In this document: positions 22,739 through 34,333 of the stretch, piece after piece
Position numbering within the stretch: the first letter of the stretch is position 1
How the letters are laid out: each line of letters starts with the position of its first letter
DNA from: Coniella vitis
Lineage: Eukaryota; Ascomycota; Sordariomycetes; Diaporthales; Schizoparmaceae
Direction of reading: 5' to 3'
Assembly: GCA_011317545.1 (NCBI GenBank)
Contig: WUJK01000001.1
Span: forward strand, 4,569,001-4,633,000
DNA length: 64,000 nucleotides
Program-made: the position numbers and the translations under genes
The notes under the pieces: model-generated
Told to the model about the DNA's origin: nothing
What the model saw: only the letters and a program-made list of their open reading frames with translations
The model's database searches: none

Positions 22739-24048
22739 ATGGACACGTCAGCCGCCGAGCAGCGCCTCTGCGCCCGCAAGCCCGTGCCCACGCCCGTGCC
22801 AGCCTACCTCCCCGCGGCCGGGTCGCCGCTGACGGTCGACACTGAGCTGTACAACAAGGTGGCGGCCGCACCGCGCAAGGCCCGTCTGCTCGAGGACTTT
22901 GTGGTCCCGATCCGCTCGGGGCGAGCGTGGAAGGCGCCTGCCGGGTCGATTGTGAGGATTAGCACGCCAGAGGGGCCGCAAGTGGGTGAGTAGGGTTGTT
23001 TCCAAGCTTGTGATGGGGGGGGGGCCGGATTCTAGTTGGGAGAATGTGTGGTTCTTGAAGAAGGGGGGAAAAGAAAGAGAAAAGAGGAAAAAGAAAAGAG
23101 CGGGAGATGAGCAAGGACTTTCTGTGTGGTAGTGCTACCAAGTCCACAACTTGTGATGTTTCCTTTTCGCTTTCAGCCATTCGTCCTCGCAGATGGTCAA
23201 AGAGAGCGAGGGAAAAAAAGAAGAAAGAAGAAAGAAGGGGGAAAGAAGACCAAAAACCTCAACCAACAACCCTAACTAACACACCCCCCCCCCCCCTTCC
23301 CAGGCGACCTCAACATCTGGAATGCGCACAACCCGCGCGAGCGCTTCTGGGCCAGCCGCACCAAGCAACTGCACGCGTCCCACGTCAGCACCCACGATCG
23401 GCTCTGGTCCTGTCTGCCGTACATGCGCCCGCTCGTGACCATCCTGGCCGACAGCCTGGCGTGGTACGGCGCCGACGAGAACGGCGGGCGGGTGCACGAC
23501 CTCCTCGGCACGCGCTGCGACCCGTACATCAACACGGTGCTGTCGGGCCAGACTTACGACTTCCACTGCCACTCGAACCTGACGCGCGCCGTGCTGCCCT
23601 TTGGGCTGCACGAGAGCGATGTGCACGACGTGCTGAATGTGTTTCAGGTGACGGGGCTGGATGCGCAGGGCAGGTATTTCATGAGCCCCAGTCCGGCGGA
23701 GAAGGGGGATTATATTGAGTTTCTGGCGGAGCAGGATGTGTTGATGGCTTTGAGTATGTTTGGCTGCCCCGTTCTGGACCTTGCTGCTTATGATCTAGTG
23801 GAAACTAACCCTCGTCGCAACAACTAGGCACATGCCCTGGAGGCGACTTGTCGCTGTGGGGATTCGGAAGCGACAGTGAGAAGGAGATGATCAAGTGCTG
23901 CCGGCCGTTGCAGGTGCAAGTGTTTGAGCTGGAGGATGAACAGCTGCTGAGCAAGGGAGGATGGACGCCGGCTGAGGTGTCAAAGTATCGCGAGAGACAC
24001 GGCATGCATGTTCCCGTGGGTGAGCACGAGGCTATTCCCAAGGCATAA
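22739..24048 (+). CDS. DUF1989 urea-carboxylase-associated family protein
   Basis: Exons 22739-22985, 23304-23753 and 23828-24048 give 305 aa. The first intron (318 nt) has a GTGAGT donor and an acceptor preceded by a long C-run; the second has a GTATGT donor and CAACTAG end. Family motifs are GDLNIWNAHNPRERFW, THDRLWSCLPYMRP, CDPYINTVLSG, YDFHCHSNL, NVFQVTGLD and GDYIEFLAEQDVLMALSTCPGGDLS. DUF1989 proteins accompany urea carboxylase in bacteria and related amine metabolism; the conserved Cys and His residues suggest metal binding. A fungal function is not established. The start MDTSAAEQ follows a CT-rich leader. The HD hydrolase gene follows on the same strand after 436 bp. Confidence 0.9.
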
Positions 24049-24484
24049 AATCGGGGTGTGGGCTGGTTTGTGTGGTGGTTGTGGTTGTGAAGCCGAGTGT
24101 GGACTGGATTTATAGTATATATATGACTTGTAAAAGAAGACTATAGAGCGGGATGATAAGATGTGAATCAAGAGAATCTAAACGGCTTCAATGCCGTCTT
24201 GAGCACGGGTGTTTCTTCACAGTGGTGTGTTTGGCATAAAGGGAGGAAGTACATGTAAGCAGATATTCGAAATCAATGTCCAGGGTTTTGGCCCAGGGTT
24301 CCAGTGGGTGATCTCCAGGGCCCCCAGCAGCCACCGGTAGAACTTACAACAGCGGGTTGGCACACTAACCTCGCCGCTAGCCCAAATCCATCCTCCTCCC
24401 TCACATCCACCAAAACAGCATCACCAACGACTACTCTGCAATCAAACGACAAAAGAAAAAAAGCCAACGAGAGCATTTCCAACC
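24049..24484. other. Tandem intergenic spacer
   Basis: These 436 bp between the DUF1989 stop and the HD-hydrolase start must hold the terminator of the first gene and the promoter of the second. No gene is seen. Confidence 0.6.
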
Positions 24485-25168
24485 ATGGCAGAACCCCCAG
24501 CAGCGCTCATCCCCTCGATCGAGGCCTACGTCAAAGAGTACATGTCACACTACGACGCGTCGCACGACTGGAACCACATTCGTCGCGTCCTGCACCTCGC
24601 CAAACAAATTCTCGCCGGCGAGGAGGCTGGTTCTGCTCCTGCTTCTGCTTCTCCTTCTGTCTCCCCACCCTACAACCACACGCTCGTCATCCTGGGCAGT
24701 CTTCTCCACGATGTCGGCGACAAGAAATACCTGGAACCGGGTCAGGACGCCACCACGCTCGTGCGCGACGTGCTGCTCGCCCGCGGCGCCGATGCCCAGC
24801 TCGCCGCCCAGGTACAAGAGCTGGCGCTGCACGTCTCGTTTTCCAGCGAGATCAAGGATCCAGCCAGCGTGCGCAGTGTGATAGAGCGCATGCCTGAACT
24901 GGCGATTGTGCAGGATGCCGACCGACTGGATGCCATCGGAGCGGTGGGTATTGGACGGTGCTTTGCGTTTACGGGGGCCAAAGGTAGGAAAGGGGATGCG
25001 AATGGGAAAGGAGCTGGGTTAGATGGGTCCATTGAGCATTTCAAGGAGAAGCTCGAGCTGCTGCATGGCATGATGAAGACGGAGACGGGCAGGAGGATGG
25101 CGGTTGAGAGGACGGAGAGGCTCAAGGTGTTTAGGGAGTGGTGGGAGGATGAAGTCGAGGGAGTGTGA
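24485..25168 (+). CDS. HD-domain phosphohydrolase (YedJ-like)
   Basis: Single exon, 227 aa. The HD superfamily metal ligands are present in order: His31 in HDWNHIRRVLHLA, His75-Asp76 in GSLLHDVGDKKY, and Asp144 in VQDADRLDAIGAVGIGR. This arrangement matches small YedJ/PDEase-like HD hydrolases. The His and Asp residues coordinate a divalent metal for phosphoester or nucleotide hydrolysis; the natural substrate of fungal members is unknown. There is a short Ser/Ala/Pro insert at about 48-62. No signal peptide; probably cytosolic. Confidence 0.92.
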   Translation: MAEPPAALIPSIEAYVKEYMSHYDASHDWNHIRRVLHLAKQILAGEEAGSAPASASPSVSPPYNHTLVILGSLLHDVGDKKYLEPGQDATTLVRDVLLARGADAQLAAQVQELALHVSFSSEIKDPASVRSVIERMPELAIVQDADRLDAIGAVGIGRCFAFTGAKGRKGDANGKGAGLDGSIEHFKEKLELLHGMMKTETGRRMAVERTERLKVFREWWEDEVEGV

Positions 25169-26065
25169 AGTCGATGTTGCTTTCCTTTGCAAGGTTTGTG
25201 ATTGGCCGAAGGAACTCGGAAGGAATTAGAGTTTGGTTCTGGTCGGTGGCCATGCCAACATGTATCTGACTTGTTCACCACCAGGGCAGTAAACTTCAAG
25301 ACGTACGTACGTCGCTCAGGCAACGACATGGACGCGCATACCACCAAAGCCCCTCAAGGCCCTGTTATGCAGGGCTAGAGGCACGACATTGTCTGACAAG
25401 CCAAGACAAGACGAAGCCGTTGGACCATATGGATCAGTTTCGGAGCCGGGCCTGTCCAACACACCGAAGGTGGCGGCGGCTGCTAGCTCACAATTACACG
25501 CTTCTTCCTCCCAGGCGTGTTGGCTTGACGCTTGCCTGTCGCTGGCCTGGAAAGTACTAGATGATGACGAATATCTCCAGAGTGGTGCATCATCGCGCTG
25601 CTTTTGCTTGTGGCTGTCAAGGGCACCCAACCAGCGCAATGGACAGAGCAGCGATTGCAGCATGGCTGTCGACTTCTTGCTCGGTGCTGTTTATCAGCAT
25701 TCAAGTACGGCAGGCTATTTACTGCAATGGAAAGGCAGGAGTAGAGGCACTAATAAACTCCTTGCCGTGCCAGAAAGGAAACCAAAAGGGGGGACAAAGA
25801 CACCGAATGCACCCCAGGACCAATCAGAATCGCCCGGATCCAACGGGGACTGCGTTGAACAACTCCTTGACGTCACCTCACGCCAGGCTGACACGGCTTG
25901 GGCGTGTGTGCCACGGGCCTATTGATGCATCGATTGGGGTAGTCCATCATTGACCGCCTGGCTGTACATGTAAAACCGCTCGATGTGCTGCTCCTTTGCT
26001 TCTTCTCTTTCCATCTTCTCTCATTCTTGTGGGCGGAGAGCAGCAAGAGCAGCAGTGATTCCACC
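25169..26065. promoter_or_regulatory. Intergenic region upstream of the fasciclin gene
   Basis: An 897-bp stretch. A 178-codon open frame (25389-25925) crosses it but has no domain, no homopolymer-rich style like its neighbours and ends close to the next gene's leader, so it is not called. The right end is CT-rich just before the fasciclin start, as is common in fungal promoters. Confidence 0.5.
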
Positions 26066-27603
26066 ATGAAGACTGCTACGTTGCTACCCTTTGCCGCGGC
26101 TCTCGCCAGCGGCTTCGTCGTTCCGGACCTCAAGACCTTTTCCGAACTGCCTGTCAATGAGGACAAGCAGGTCAACCACCCACTGCCCCAGTTCGACATC
26201 CCCTGGCTGGACTGGCTGCCCTCGGCCGATTCGATTGCCTCCTCGGTGCAAGATGTAGTCGAGACTCTCTCCGCAGGCATTGAAGATGCTGTGCACGATA
26301 TCAAGGGCCGTTTCGAGACTGAACTCGACCTGCTCCTGCAAGCCGATGCGGAGGAGGAGGAGGGGGACCTGATGGCGACCCATCCTCACCACGGACACCA
26401 CAAGAAACACTCCAACGAGACCATCTACCAGCTCATCAGCAAGAGCAAGTACACAACCAAGTTCAAGGCCCTGGTCGACGAGCACGACGACATTGTGCAG
26501 CTGCTCAACAGCACCGACGCTGACAGCAAGTACACGCTCTTTGTCCCCGTCGACCGCGCTTTCGAGCACATCCCCGAGGACAAGAAGCCATCGCGCGAGT
26601 TTGTCGAGGCTGTGCTCAAGTACCACATTGGCCTGGGCCTGTATCCTGCCAGGCGGGTGCTGGTTACGCACACGCTGCCCACGGCGCTCGAGGAGCATTG
26701 GCTGGGCGACAAACCGCAGCGGCTCAGGACCAGCGTCGGGTTATTGTCTGGTGTGAGGGTCAACTTTTATAGCAAGGTCATTGCTGTTGATATTGTACGT
26801 TTTCTGGTTCTCTTCCAAGAACAAGAAGAAACACACCTGTCCTAACAAACCTCCCACAGCCAGCAAAGAACGGCGTCATCCACGCCGTAAAGAGCATCCT
26901 CGTCCCTCCGCCCATGGTCGGCCGCGAACTCACCCTCCTCCCCTCCAAATTCTCCACGTTACTCCTCGCCTACGAAAAGACAAACTTCACCAGCTTTGTC
27001 CACGGCGTGAAAATGAAGGGCAGCACCGTCTTTGCGCCCGACAACACGGCCTTTTCCCGCCTCGGCCCTGCTGCCAATGCGTTCCTCTTCAACACGCAGC
27101 GCGGGCTGGGCTACCTCAAGGCGCTGCTCAAGTACCACATTGTGCCGAACGAGGTTGTCTACTCGGATGCGTATTACTCTACCAGAGACGATGATGACGA
27201 CGACGGTGCTGACGGGCACCGCACTGCTGACGCCGGAGAGCTCTCCTCCACGGCCCCCGGTGGCGATGTAGGCCGCGGCCACTACCACCTCGATGTGCCC
27301 ACGTTGCTCGACGAAAAGAACATTGCCATTGACGTGTCGCGGTTCGGCGGGCTGATTCACATCAAGCTGAATGGGTATATCCCCGTTGCGGTGCAGGACG
27401 GCATTGCCAAGAACGGCGTGATTCACTTGCCTGCGCGGGTGCTCATCCCGCCTCACAAGCACGGCAGGGAGGGCGCTGAAGAGGTTGGCGATGGGGAGAT
27501 TAGTGTCGAGGAGCTGGTGGAGAGGCTGGCGGATTATGTCGAGGATGAGGAGCGGGTGGAAACGAACGAGGCGAAGCAGATGCAGCCTGAGGTTGAATTG
27601 TAA
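26066..27603 (+). CDS. Secreted protein with two fasciclin (FAS1) domains
   Basis: Exons 26066-26794 and 26860-27603 give 490 aa. The intron has a GTACGT donor, a CCTAAC branch point and a CACAG acceptor. A signal peptide is clear (MKTATLLPFAAALASGF). FAS1 domain 1 is at about 125-255 (TIYQLISKSKYTTKFKALV, YTLFVPVDRAFEHIP, VLKYHIGLGLYP, NGVIHAVKSIL); domain 2 is at about 258-440 (TLLLAYEKTNFTSFV, STVFAPDNTAFSRLG, LLKYHIVPNEVVYSD, KNGVIHLPARVLIPP). A His-rich patch (HPHHGHHKKH) and an Asp run in domain 2 are insertions. The first Met at 25985 would bury the signal peptide, so 26066 is preferred. Fungal FAS1 proteins are cell-surface or vacuolar adhesion-type proteins. No GPI-like tail is visible; the C-terminus is acidic. 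Confidence 0.92.
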
Positions 27604-27879
27604 ATTGTCTTCACTTGGATGGGCGCTCTCTGCCACTGAGTGGGTATGGGATTGGATATGAAGCAATTCAGGATGGAAGGGGTCTACGTATTTGGTTTAT
27701 GTATGCATGGCGGAGGATATTGTGTCTTGACACGCAGCGCTACTCTCATGAATATACGACACGAATGAAAAGATTGGTCTCGGAAATCGGTACATGTGTT
27801 CTACTGTTGTGTCACTATGAGATGTGCAGGTTGTGGTCTTCTCTCCGGCACATTACATTCCCAATCAGCAACAATGAGA

Positions 27880-27936
<57 letters not shown>

Positions 27937-28536
27937 CGGCTATCATTCTCTAAACCATGTTTGCTCGTAGAAACATTATGCGAGCCCCTTCATCTATTGC
28001 CCAACAAGTGCCTTTTATTATGAGCAAGTGTCATTCAGCATCCGTTACGCTGACCGAATTTCCCACGTCAAGATCATTGTCTGATAAGTAGCCAGATTAA
28101 CACTCACCCGTAATGAATCCTGGGTAACTTTGGTTTCACGCCGCAGTTTTGACTTTCCGTCATTCCACCCGATACGCCTCGGCCACCATGTTGATTGACT
28201 GCCAGGGAAAATGTTGACATGAAATTTTCTTCCTTCATGGCAGCCGTCGTTATCTAAAGTGAGAGTGTAGCGTCACCAAAGCAGGCCGTGGAATGGCGCG
28301 ACATGACGCCCGCCGATTACCCAACGTGGGGCCCTGAAACGCGCCCCATGTTCATTATCTCAAGTGACTTACTTATCGCTCACTCTCACTGCCTGCTGCG
28401 GACTTTCACTCACAACTTCCCGCTCAGCTCAAGGGCGAAGCTTCGTCCTACCGCCACACGAGCTATCCAGGCTTGTCCTTACATTGCATGCATGCCACAT
28501 CGTTGGCCTTTCATTAGCCGTTCACATTCGGACACC
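27604..28536. other. Intergenic region with poly(T) tract
   Basis: A 933-bp stretch between two plus-strand genes. It contains T51 at 27882-27932 and no recognisable gene. The final 200 bp should contain the transporter promoter and leader. Confidence 0.6.
27882..27932. repeat. T51 homopolymer
   Basis: Fifty-one consecutive T on the plus strand, 279 bp downstream of the fasciclin gene stop. It is the longest homopolymer in the window. Confidence 0.95.
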
Positions 28537-30995
28537 ATGTCCTCCTCCGCTCACGGCGCAGCAGCGTCCGACACGCCTCTCCTCGGATCCGCCCATCACC
28601 ACCAGCCACCGCCCACCTACGGCACCCACGAAGCAGCAGCAGCAGCAGCAGCAGCCGCAGCCGCAAATGAAGCACACAACATAATAGCAGCCGTGGTGGG
28701 CTCAGGCGTCCATGGCGCCGGCCTGTTGGAAGAACCAGGCCAAGGCCCAGGCCCAGCTGGAGGCGGCGGCACCTTTGCGCGCAACCTCGGCGCACTGGAT
28801 GCGTTTGCCATCATCATCGCGATTGTCATTGGCAGTGGCATCTTCACCTCGCCTGGCTCCATCGATACCAATGTGCCGTCGCCGGGTGTGGCGCTTGTGG
28901 TGTGGCTCGTCGGTGGGATGTTGGCGTGGACGGGCGCGGGCGCGTTGGCGGAGCTGGGGACGGCGATTCCGGGCGAGGGTATGTTTGATTATTGTGTTTT
29001 CCTTTTGGTGGCACTTTGTCTTTGTTTTTTCTATCAAGAACATGGGAAAAGAACACTTCCAGGAGGCAGAACTGGTCAGGGCTTGGTTGTCTGTGTCTGG
29101 CTGTTGTTGCAGCGAATGTCTGGAAAGAGTCGGGGATCATGGGCAATAAGAATGAGGGACTGCAAACTAACACATCATGGCCTTCTAGGAGGCATACAGC
29201 GGTGGCTCAAGTACATCTATGGTGATGTCTGGGGCCATCTTGCGGCGTGGACGTGGGTTGTCGCCATCATGGTGAGTACCAACATCGGAGCCCTTCAATT
29301 TCACCATCGCCTCTCGTCTACACCCTGAGAACTACCAAGTTCGGATGATTGTACAAATTTATCCCAAGAAAGAACCAGCAACCTCTCAGCCAAAGCCTTC
29401 TCCTCGTCCTTGATATTTGTTTTCCTCTACACTCCTGCCAACAACCGCCCACTAACACTCCCACCCACCTCTCACCCGACACAGCCCGCCTCGGTCGCCA
29501 TCCTCAGCATCGTCTTTGTAGAAAGCATCTTTTCCGCCGCAGGCATCACAGACCAAGCCGCCAGCGCCTCACACAAGCTCCTCTCCATCCTCATCATGCT
29601 CCTCATCAACACAGCCAACTCCATCAGCACCAAAGCCAGCACGCGCCTCAACAACTTCTTCGTGGGCACCAAATTCACAGCCATCTTCGGCATCGTGCTG
29701 GCCGGCATCGTCGTCTTGATCTCCAACCTCGCCTCCCCCGCATCCCCCTCGGATCCGCAAAACAAGGGTAGCCCCATTGGCGGCGGCGACTGGCGCACCC
29801 ACTCGTGGTTCGCCCCGCGCGACACCGTCACCCCCGCCGGCACCACGATCCACTGGCAAGACGTCGGTACGTGGGAATTGCTAGGCTACTTGTCCACGGC
29901 GCTGTACGGGGCGCTCTGGGCGTACTCGGGCTGGGACAAGGGCATCTACGTCTCGGCGGAGCTGGCGAATCCGACCAAGCAGTTGCCGCTCGCGCTGAAC
30001 ACGGCGATTCCGACCATCATGCTGTGCTTTTTGGCGACGAATGCGGCGTATTATTTGCTGTTGCCGTGGGATGTCGTGTCGACTACGGATAGTGTTGCTG
30101 TGGTGAGTTCTCCTTTTTTTTTTCCTTCTCTCTTTTTGTTCTGCTTGTAGAATGTGTGTTTGGGCGGCTGTGTCATGCTATCATGATCACGGCGGGGAAC
30201 CATAGCGCATACAATGCACAGTGGAAGAGCTACCCAAAGGGGGAAAAAGAAAAGAAAGGAATGGTGCTAATACAATCAACAAACCCCCCACAGACAGCAA
30301 TAGCTCGCCTCCTGGGCCGCACCTTTGGCATCCTCGCCGCTGTCCTCATCTGCCTCGTCGTCGCAGGCTCCATGCTCGGCAACTCGTTCGTAGCAGGCCG
30401 CATGGCCGTCGCAGCCGCCAACGCAGACTGGCTGCCACGCGCCTTTGCCATCGTAGGACGCATAGGCTGGGGCCCAGCACCGGGCGGCCACCACCACCAC
30501 CACCACCAGCAGCACTATCAACAGGTGTCGGTCCACATCCAGGCCGACGACGACGACGACGACGACGACGAGGCAACAGTGACCGCCCACGACGATACCC
30601 TCGCCGCCGCAGCCAACCTAGCGAAACCATCCTCCTCCTCCGCTGACCAAAAAGAAGCCGCCGACGCGCCCATCAACGCAATCATTCTCAACGCGCTGCT
30701 CTCGATCCTCTTCATTGCGCTCGGCGATTTCCGCTCCCTCGTGACCTTCAACGGCCTCGCAGAATACACCTTCTTCTTTCTGACCGTGCTGGGCGCTGTC
30801 ATTCTGCGGTTCCGCGAGCCGGGCTTGTACAGGCCGTATCGGCCGGTGTTGGTTGTCCCGGTTGTGTTTACGCTGGTGTGCGGGTTCGTGCTTGTTCGGG
30901 GCGCCGTGTTTGCGCCTACGCAGGCGCTGGTTCTTGTGGCGCTTTGGGTGTTGGGGTATGCTTTCTATGTGTGGTGGCGTCGGGAAGAAGAATAG
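28537..30995 (+). CDS. LAT-type (APC superfamily) amino-acid transporter
   Basis: Exons 28537-28978, 29189-29271, 29485-30102 and 30294-30995 give 614 aa; all donors fit GTRNGT (GTATGT, GTGAGT, GTGAGT). About 12 membrane segments are visible. Helix 1 carries the unwound substrate-site motif IVIGSGIFTSPG, followed by GVALVVWLVGGMLAWTGAGALAELG and IYGDVWGHLAAWTWVVAIM. Helix 6 region LYGALWAYSGWDKGIYVSAEL is diagnostic of L-type/heteromeric-type amino-acid exchangers. In fungi these act without the 4F2 heavy chain at the plasma or internal membranes. A cytosolic loop after FVAGRMAVAAANADWLPRAF carries His6 and Asp8 runs (about residues 445-470). The N-terminal 75 residues are cytosolic and include a poly-Ala stretch. 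Substrate is not predictable beyond neutral amino acids. Confidence 0.91.
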
Positions 30996-33900
30996 GGAGA
31001 ATGGGCAGTATTCTCCGAGGGGAGTGGATTTCCAGGCTGGCAGCAGGGCTTGGACTGCACCGTGGGTGTATAGAGTCAAGACTTGGCAAGTCGGTAAGCA
31101 ACTTAGTTACAAAGGCCATCTAAGCTTGGATAGAACACGGTAGGAGAGCGTCAGTGGCAGGCTCTGGCATAGCCATGGGAAAACAAAACAATAGACACGG
31201 GATATGGGCTCAAGCCTGGTCATCGCAGTAACCGTCAGGCAACTGTGTCGAGCGCAATACTTCTCTTGGCCAGGGAGAGCCAAATTACAGGATGGACTGC
31301 AGTGCTGTTTACATTTCTGGCCAGTGTCTTTGAGAGAGAAGAACAATGTTACCCATCGAGCAGGAGAACCTCCCACATGCCCATGCAGACTCAAAGGTGG
31401 TGAGATTCATCGCTTGATTTGTCACCTTTGCTTTCGTCTCAACCAGATCTCTCTGACCTGGAGTACGGGTAGCCCAAAGGGACAGAGGAAAGGAGCTGGG
31501 CGCCAGTTGCCACATCTACCTACCATATCCTGCAACACGTGATTATCAAGTGACATTAATAATTGCACATGAGGTCCAAAGAGGAAGCAGACAAGGCATG
31601 GTCAAGTGACCCTCTGCTTTTCTCCTTCCCTAAGCTGGCCTGACAGACACGAATGGAGACGATAAGGAAGCGGAGGCGACAACCGTTGAGGCCTCAATGA
31701 AGAAGTGCGCCCATACCTCGGAAAATAACAAGACAGCTTGCGCAAGTAACGCCACTCTAGTGTGTCAACAATTGCTGGCGTCAGGCCAGCCCTTGGATAA
31801 TGATATGCGTAGTTAGTGTCGACCTTGCGAAACGTAACCTCTGTGACAGCCGGTGTGGGTCTTTCGAAGAGATGCCGTGGCGAGGCGCCCGACTTGCCTG
31901 GGCTGCGACAATAGAATGTTCTGTGGCTGCCCATACTGTGAGCTGGCCATCAACCTTGGGCAAACAAGATGTCGAGGCTCCCCGGGTCATGGTGGCAAGC
32001 ATCTCAGGGTCGACAGACCGGAGGAGTTACTATTGAGAAGAACCCGCCAGGTGCGATATAGCGACACCTCCGTCTGGGACTCCGCAGTCACCCTGAAGAT
32101 TTCCGGTGATCAATTCATTCTCAAGATATCCCGAAGAGACGGGAACCCCAAGTGGATCGAAAGGGAAAGGCCAGGCAGGGAGGGATCCTCAAATGCGCAG
32201 CCAAGACCAACGAGGCCCTCTCAAGCCGCATAAAGGAGCTTCACGTGTGGAAGGGGAAAGATATGCTTCGCAGGTTCTAGTCTGCTTCAAGGTGCTGCGT
32301 ACGAAAGCCGCAAGAGCATAAGGCTGGTGTTCGGGTTATCTGGTGTGTCGGTGATCCGGAGTTGTGCATAGTAAGGGCAGGAGAAGAACGGAGAAGAGTC
32401 TGTAGCAGAGAAGATGCCGATAGCGCTGCCCACCCTTTTTCAAGCCAGTTTGGACCCCCACACGGTATGTGCATATGGTTATCCTTCTATGCTCGAGTTG
32501 TGAGCCAAGGGCCCACTGGATAACGCGCTCATCGCCACATAGCTTTAGGTGAACCCCTCATAGTTTAGTCTGTCGACAGTTTTGGTGACGGAGCCACGCC
32601 ATGCCAACGTCACCCTTGAATGTCTTCTCAAACAAGTATGCAGAGCGCAGCTGCTTGCGTGAACGACCGAGAGCAGTTCGCACGGCCAGGTTGTATTATG
32701 GGCTTCGCCTGTGCGTGCTCTGCCATCCATTTGTGCTGGTCTCTTGCATAGAGCCAAAGACTCAGTCCATGCCACGCATCCCGCGTCTGGCAGCTAATCC
32801 GAGGATATCTTTTGCTGATGGTGCAGTGGTGTTTTGGTGTGTTGCTTGCAGGCGGCATTCAGAAAGTGACCGCCAGGTCGCGACCGATATCCTTGGGACA
32901 CCCTCCTCACCCTGACCGACTTCCCAGTCCGTCGGCCTGTAACACGGGATCGGGACCGCGAGTCTTTGAGGAGGAAGTGGTTGTCGCTGGGTTGATATCT
33001 GGGCCTCTGCATGATCGACGTCCCGACGAGTCCCGGGCCTGCAGATCGACAGTTGCATGCCGATGGTCCAACCGGGGAGGGGTCCAGGGGGGGGGGGAAG
33101 GGTTTCGAGGAGAAGATCGCAGTAGCGCCGCAGAGGGTGTTTTCGGAGGACCTCTTCAACAAAAGAGAGTGGCGCGTGGGCTGGGCTGTGGAGGACAAGG
33201 GCCTCGGCTGGCATTTGATATCGGCGGTGCGTTATTAAGAGGCCGACCTCAGTTCCTGACCTTCCCCATTCAGTGGAGCTGCTGCACGACTGCGAGGCGG
33301 GCCAGTCATGTTGCTGCGCAGTGTCGAGACCAGATGAACAGCGGCGGCGGCAAAGGTGGTGATGGTTGCTCGTGCACCAAACGAGCTGAAGAACGGTTCT
33401 TCCTGTCGCTGAGGGTCAGGTTGGACCAGACTGGGGCTTGGGGAGAGTCAGCTTGTGATCAGTGCCAGACACGTTGGGAGGATCTGAATGCATCGCATTG
33501 CCAGATCTTACTGCTTGGTTGCTTTGCTTGCTTGCTTGCTCACTCATGATATGTGATGCACAAGGGGAAATAAAGTCGCACGCACACCACCACCAACAAC
33601 TGGGGGCCCTTCGGTTGCCGAAAAAGGATGCTCACAGGCATGACAGCCAGGCCTGCCAGGCTAGGCCAGAGCATACGGCGCCTGCAAGTCATGGCCCATC
33701 CTGCCCAAACAGGCCTGGCGTGTGGGGGGCTCCTAGTGGCATCGAGTTACTATCAGCGGCCCTGGACGCTCTGTACCTTGCACGCGCCGGCCCTGTACAA
33801 TAGCTAGAATGACTGTGCTTTGCATCACTACATAGTAAACACCGCTATAGTCCTGGCACCGTGGGCGGTGCTGCACCCACTGCAGACGACCCCCCACTCA

Positions 33901-34333
33901 CCACCACCACTGTAACTATAGTTCACGTAGTATTTTCATGTACTATAGTAGCCGCAAGCTGCAAGCAGGCTGCAACGCAACCCGCACCCATCTTGTCTCG
34001 TTTGCCATGTCGATATCTCTGCTTGCTGCATCCACCATCGGGCTCCTCGCCAGCCAACCCCGCGCGCGTCGCTCTTGGTCGCCTCCAGAATGCATCCATA
34101 CATAACCATGCGGCCCGAGCGCACCTGTCTGGCTGCCAGATGGGCTGCTGCGCCCTTTCTGAGCCGACCTGGACGAGGACGAGGACGACTTCGAGGTTGA
34201 GGACAAGAAGAAGAAGAAGAGCAAGAAGAGCAAGACCAAGGTCACGATCAAGGCACGGACCAAAGGGTCAAGGTCGAGGCAGCAAGCAAGCAAGCAAGCA
34301 AGCAAGCACAAAGAACGACAAGCGGCGGCCACC
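30996..34333. other. 3.3 kb gene-free region
   Basis: No gene is recognised. Two overlapping antisense frames of 130-245 codons exist around 32.8-33.5 kb but lack domains. Landmarks are a G-run at about 33089-33099, and (TTGC)n at about 33521-33540 and (AAGC)n at about 34280-34307, the latter lying 26 bp before the Pth11-like start. The right end should be that gene's promoter. Confidence 0.5.

Noticed and set aside
25389..25925. 178-codon plus-strand frame before the fasciclin gene
   Set aside because: No domain, no intron evidence and mixed composition; sits in the expected promoter region of the next gene.
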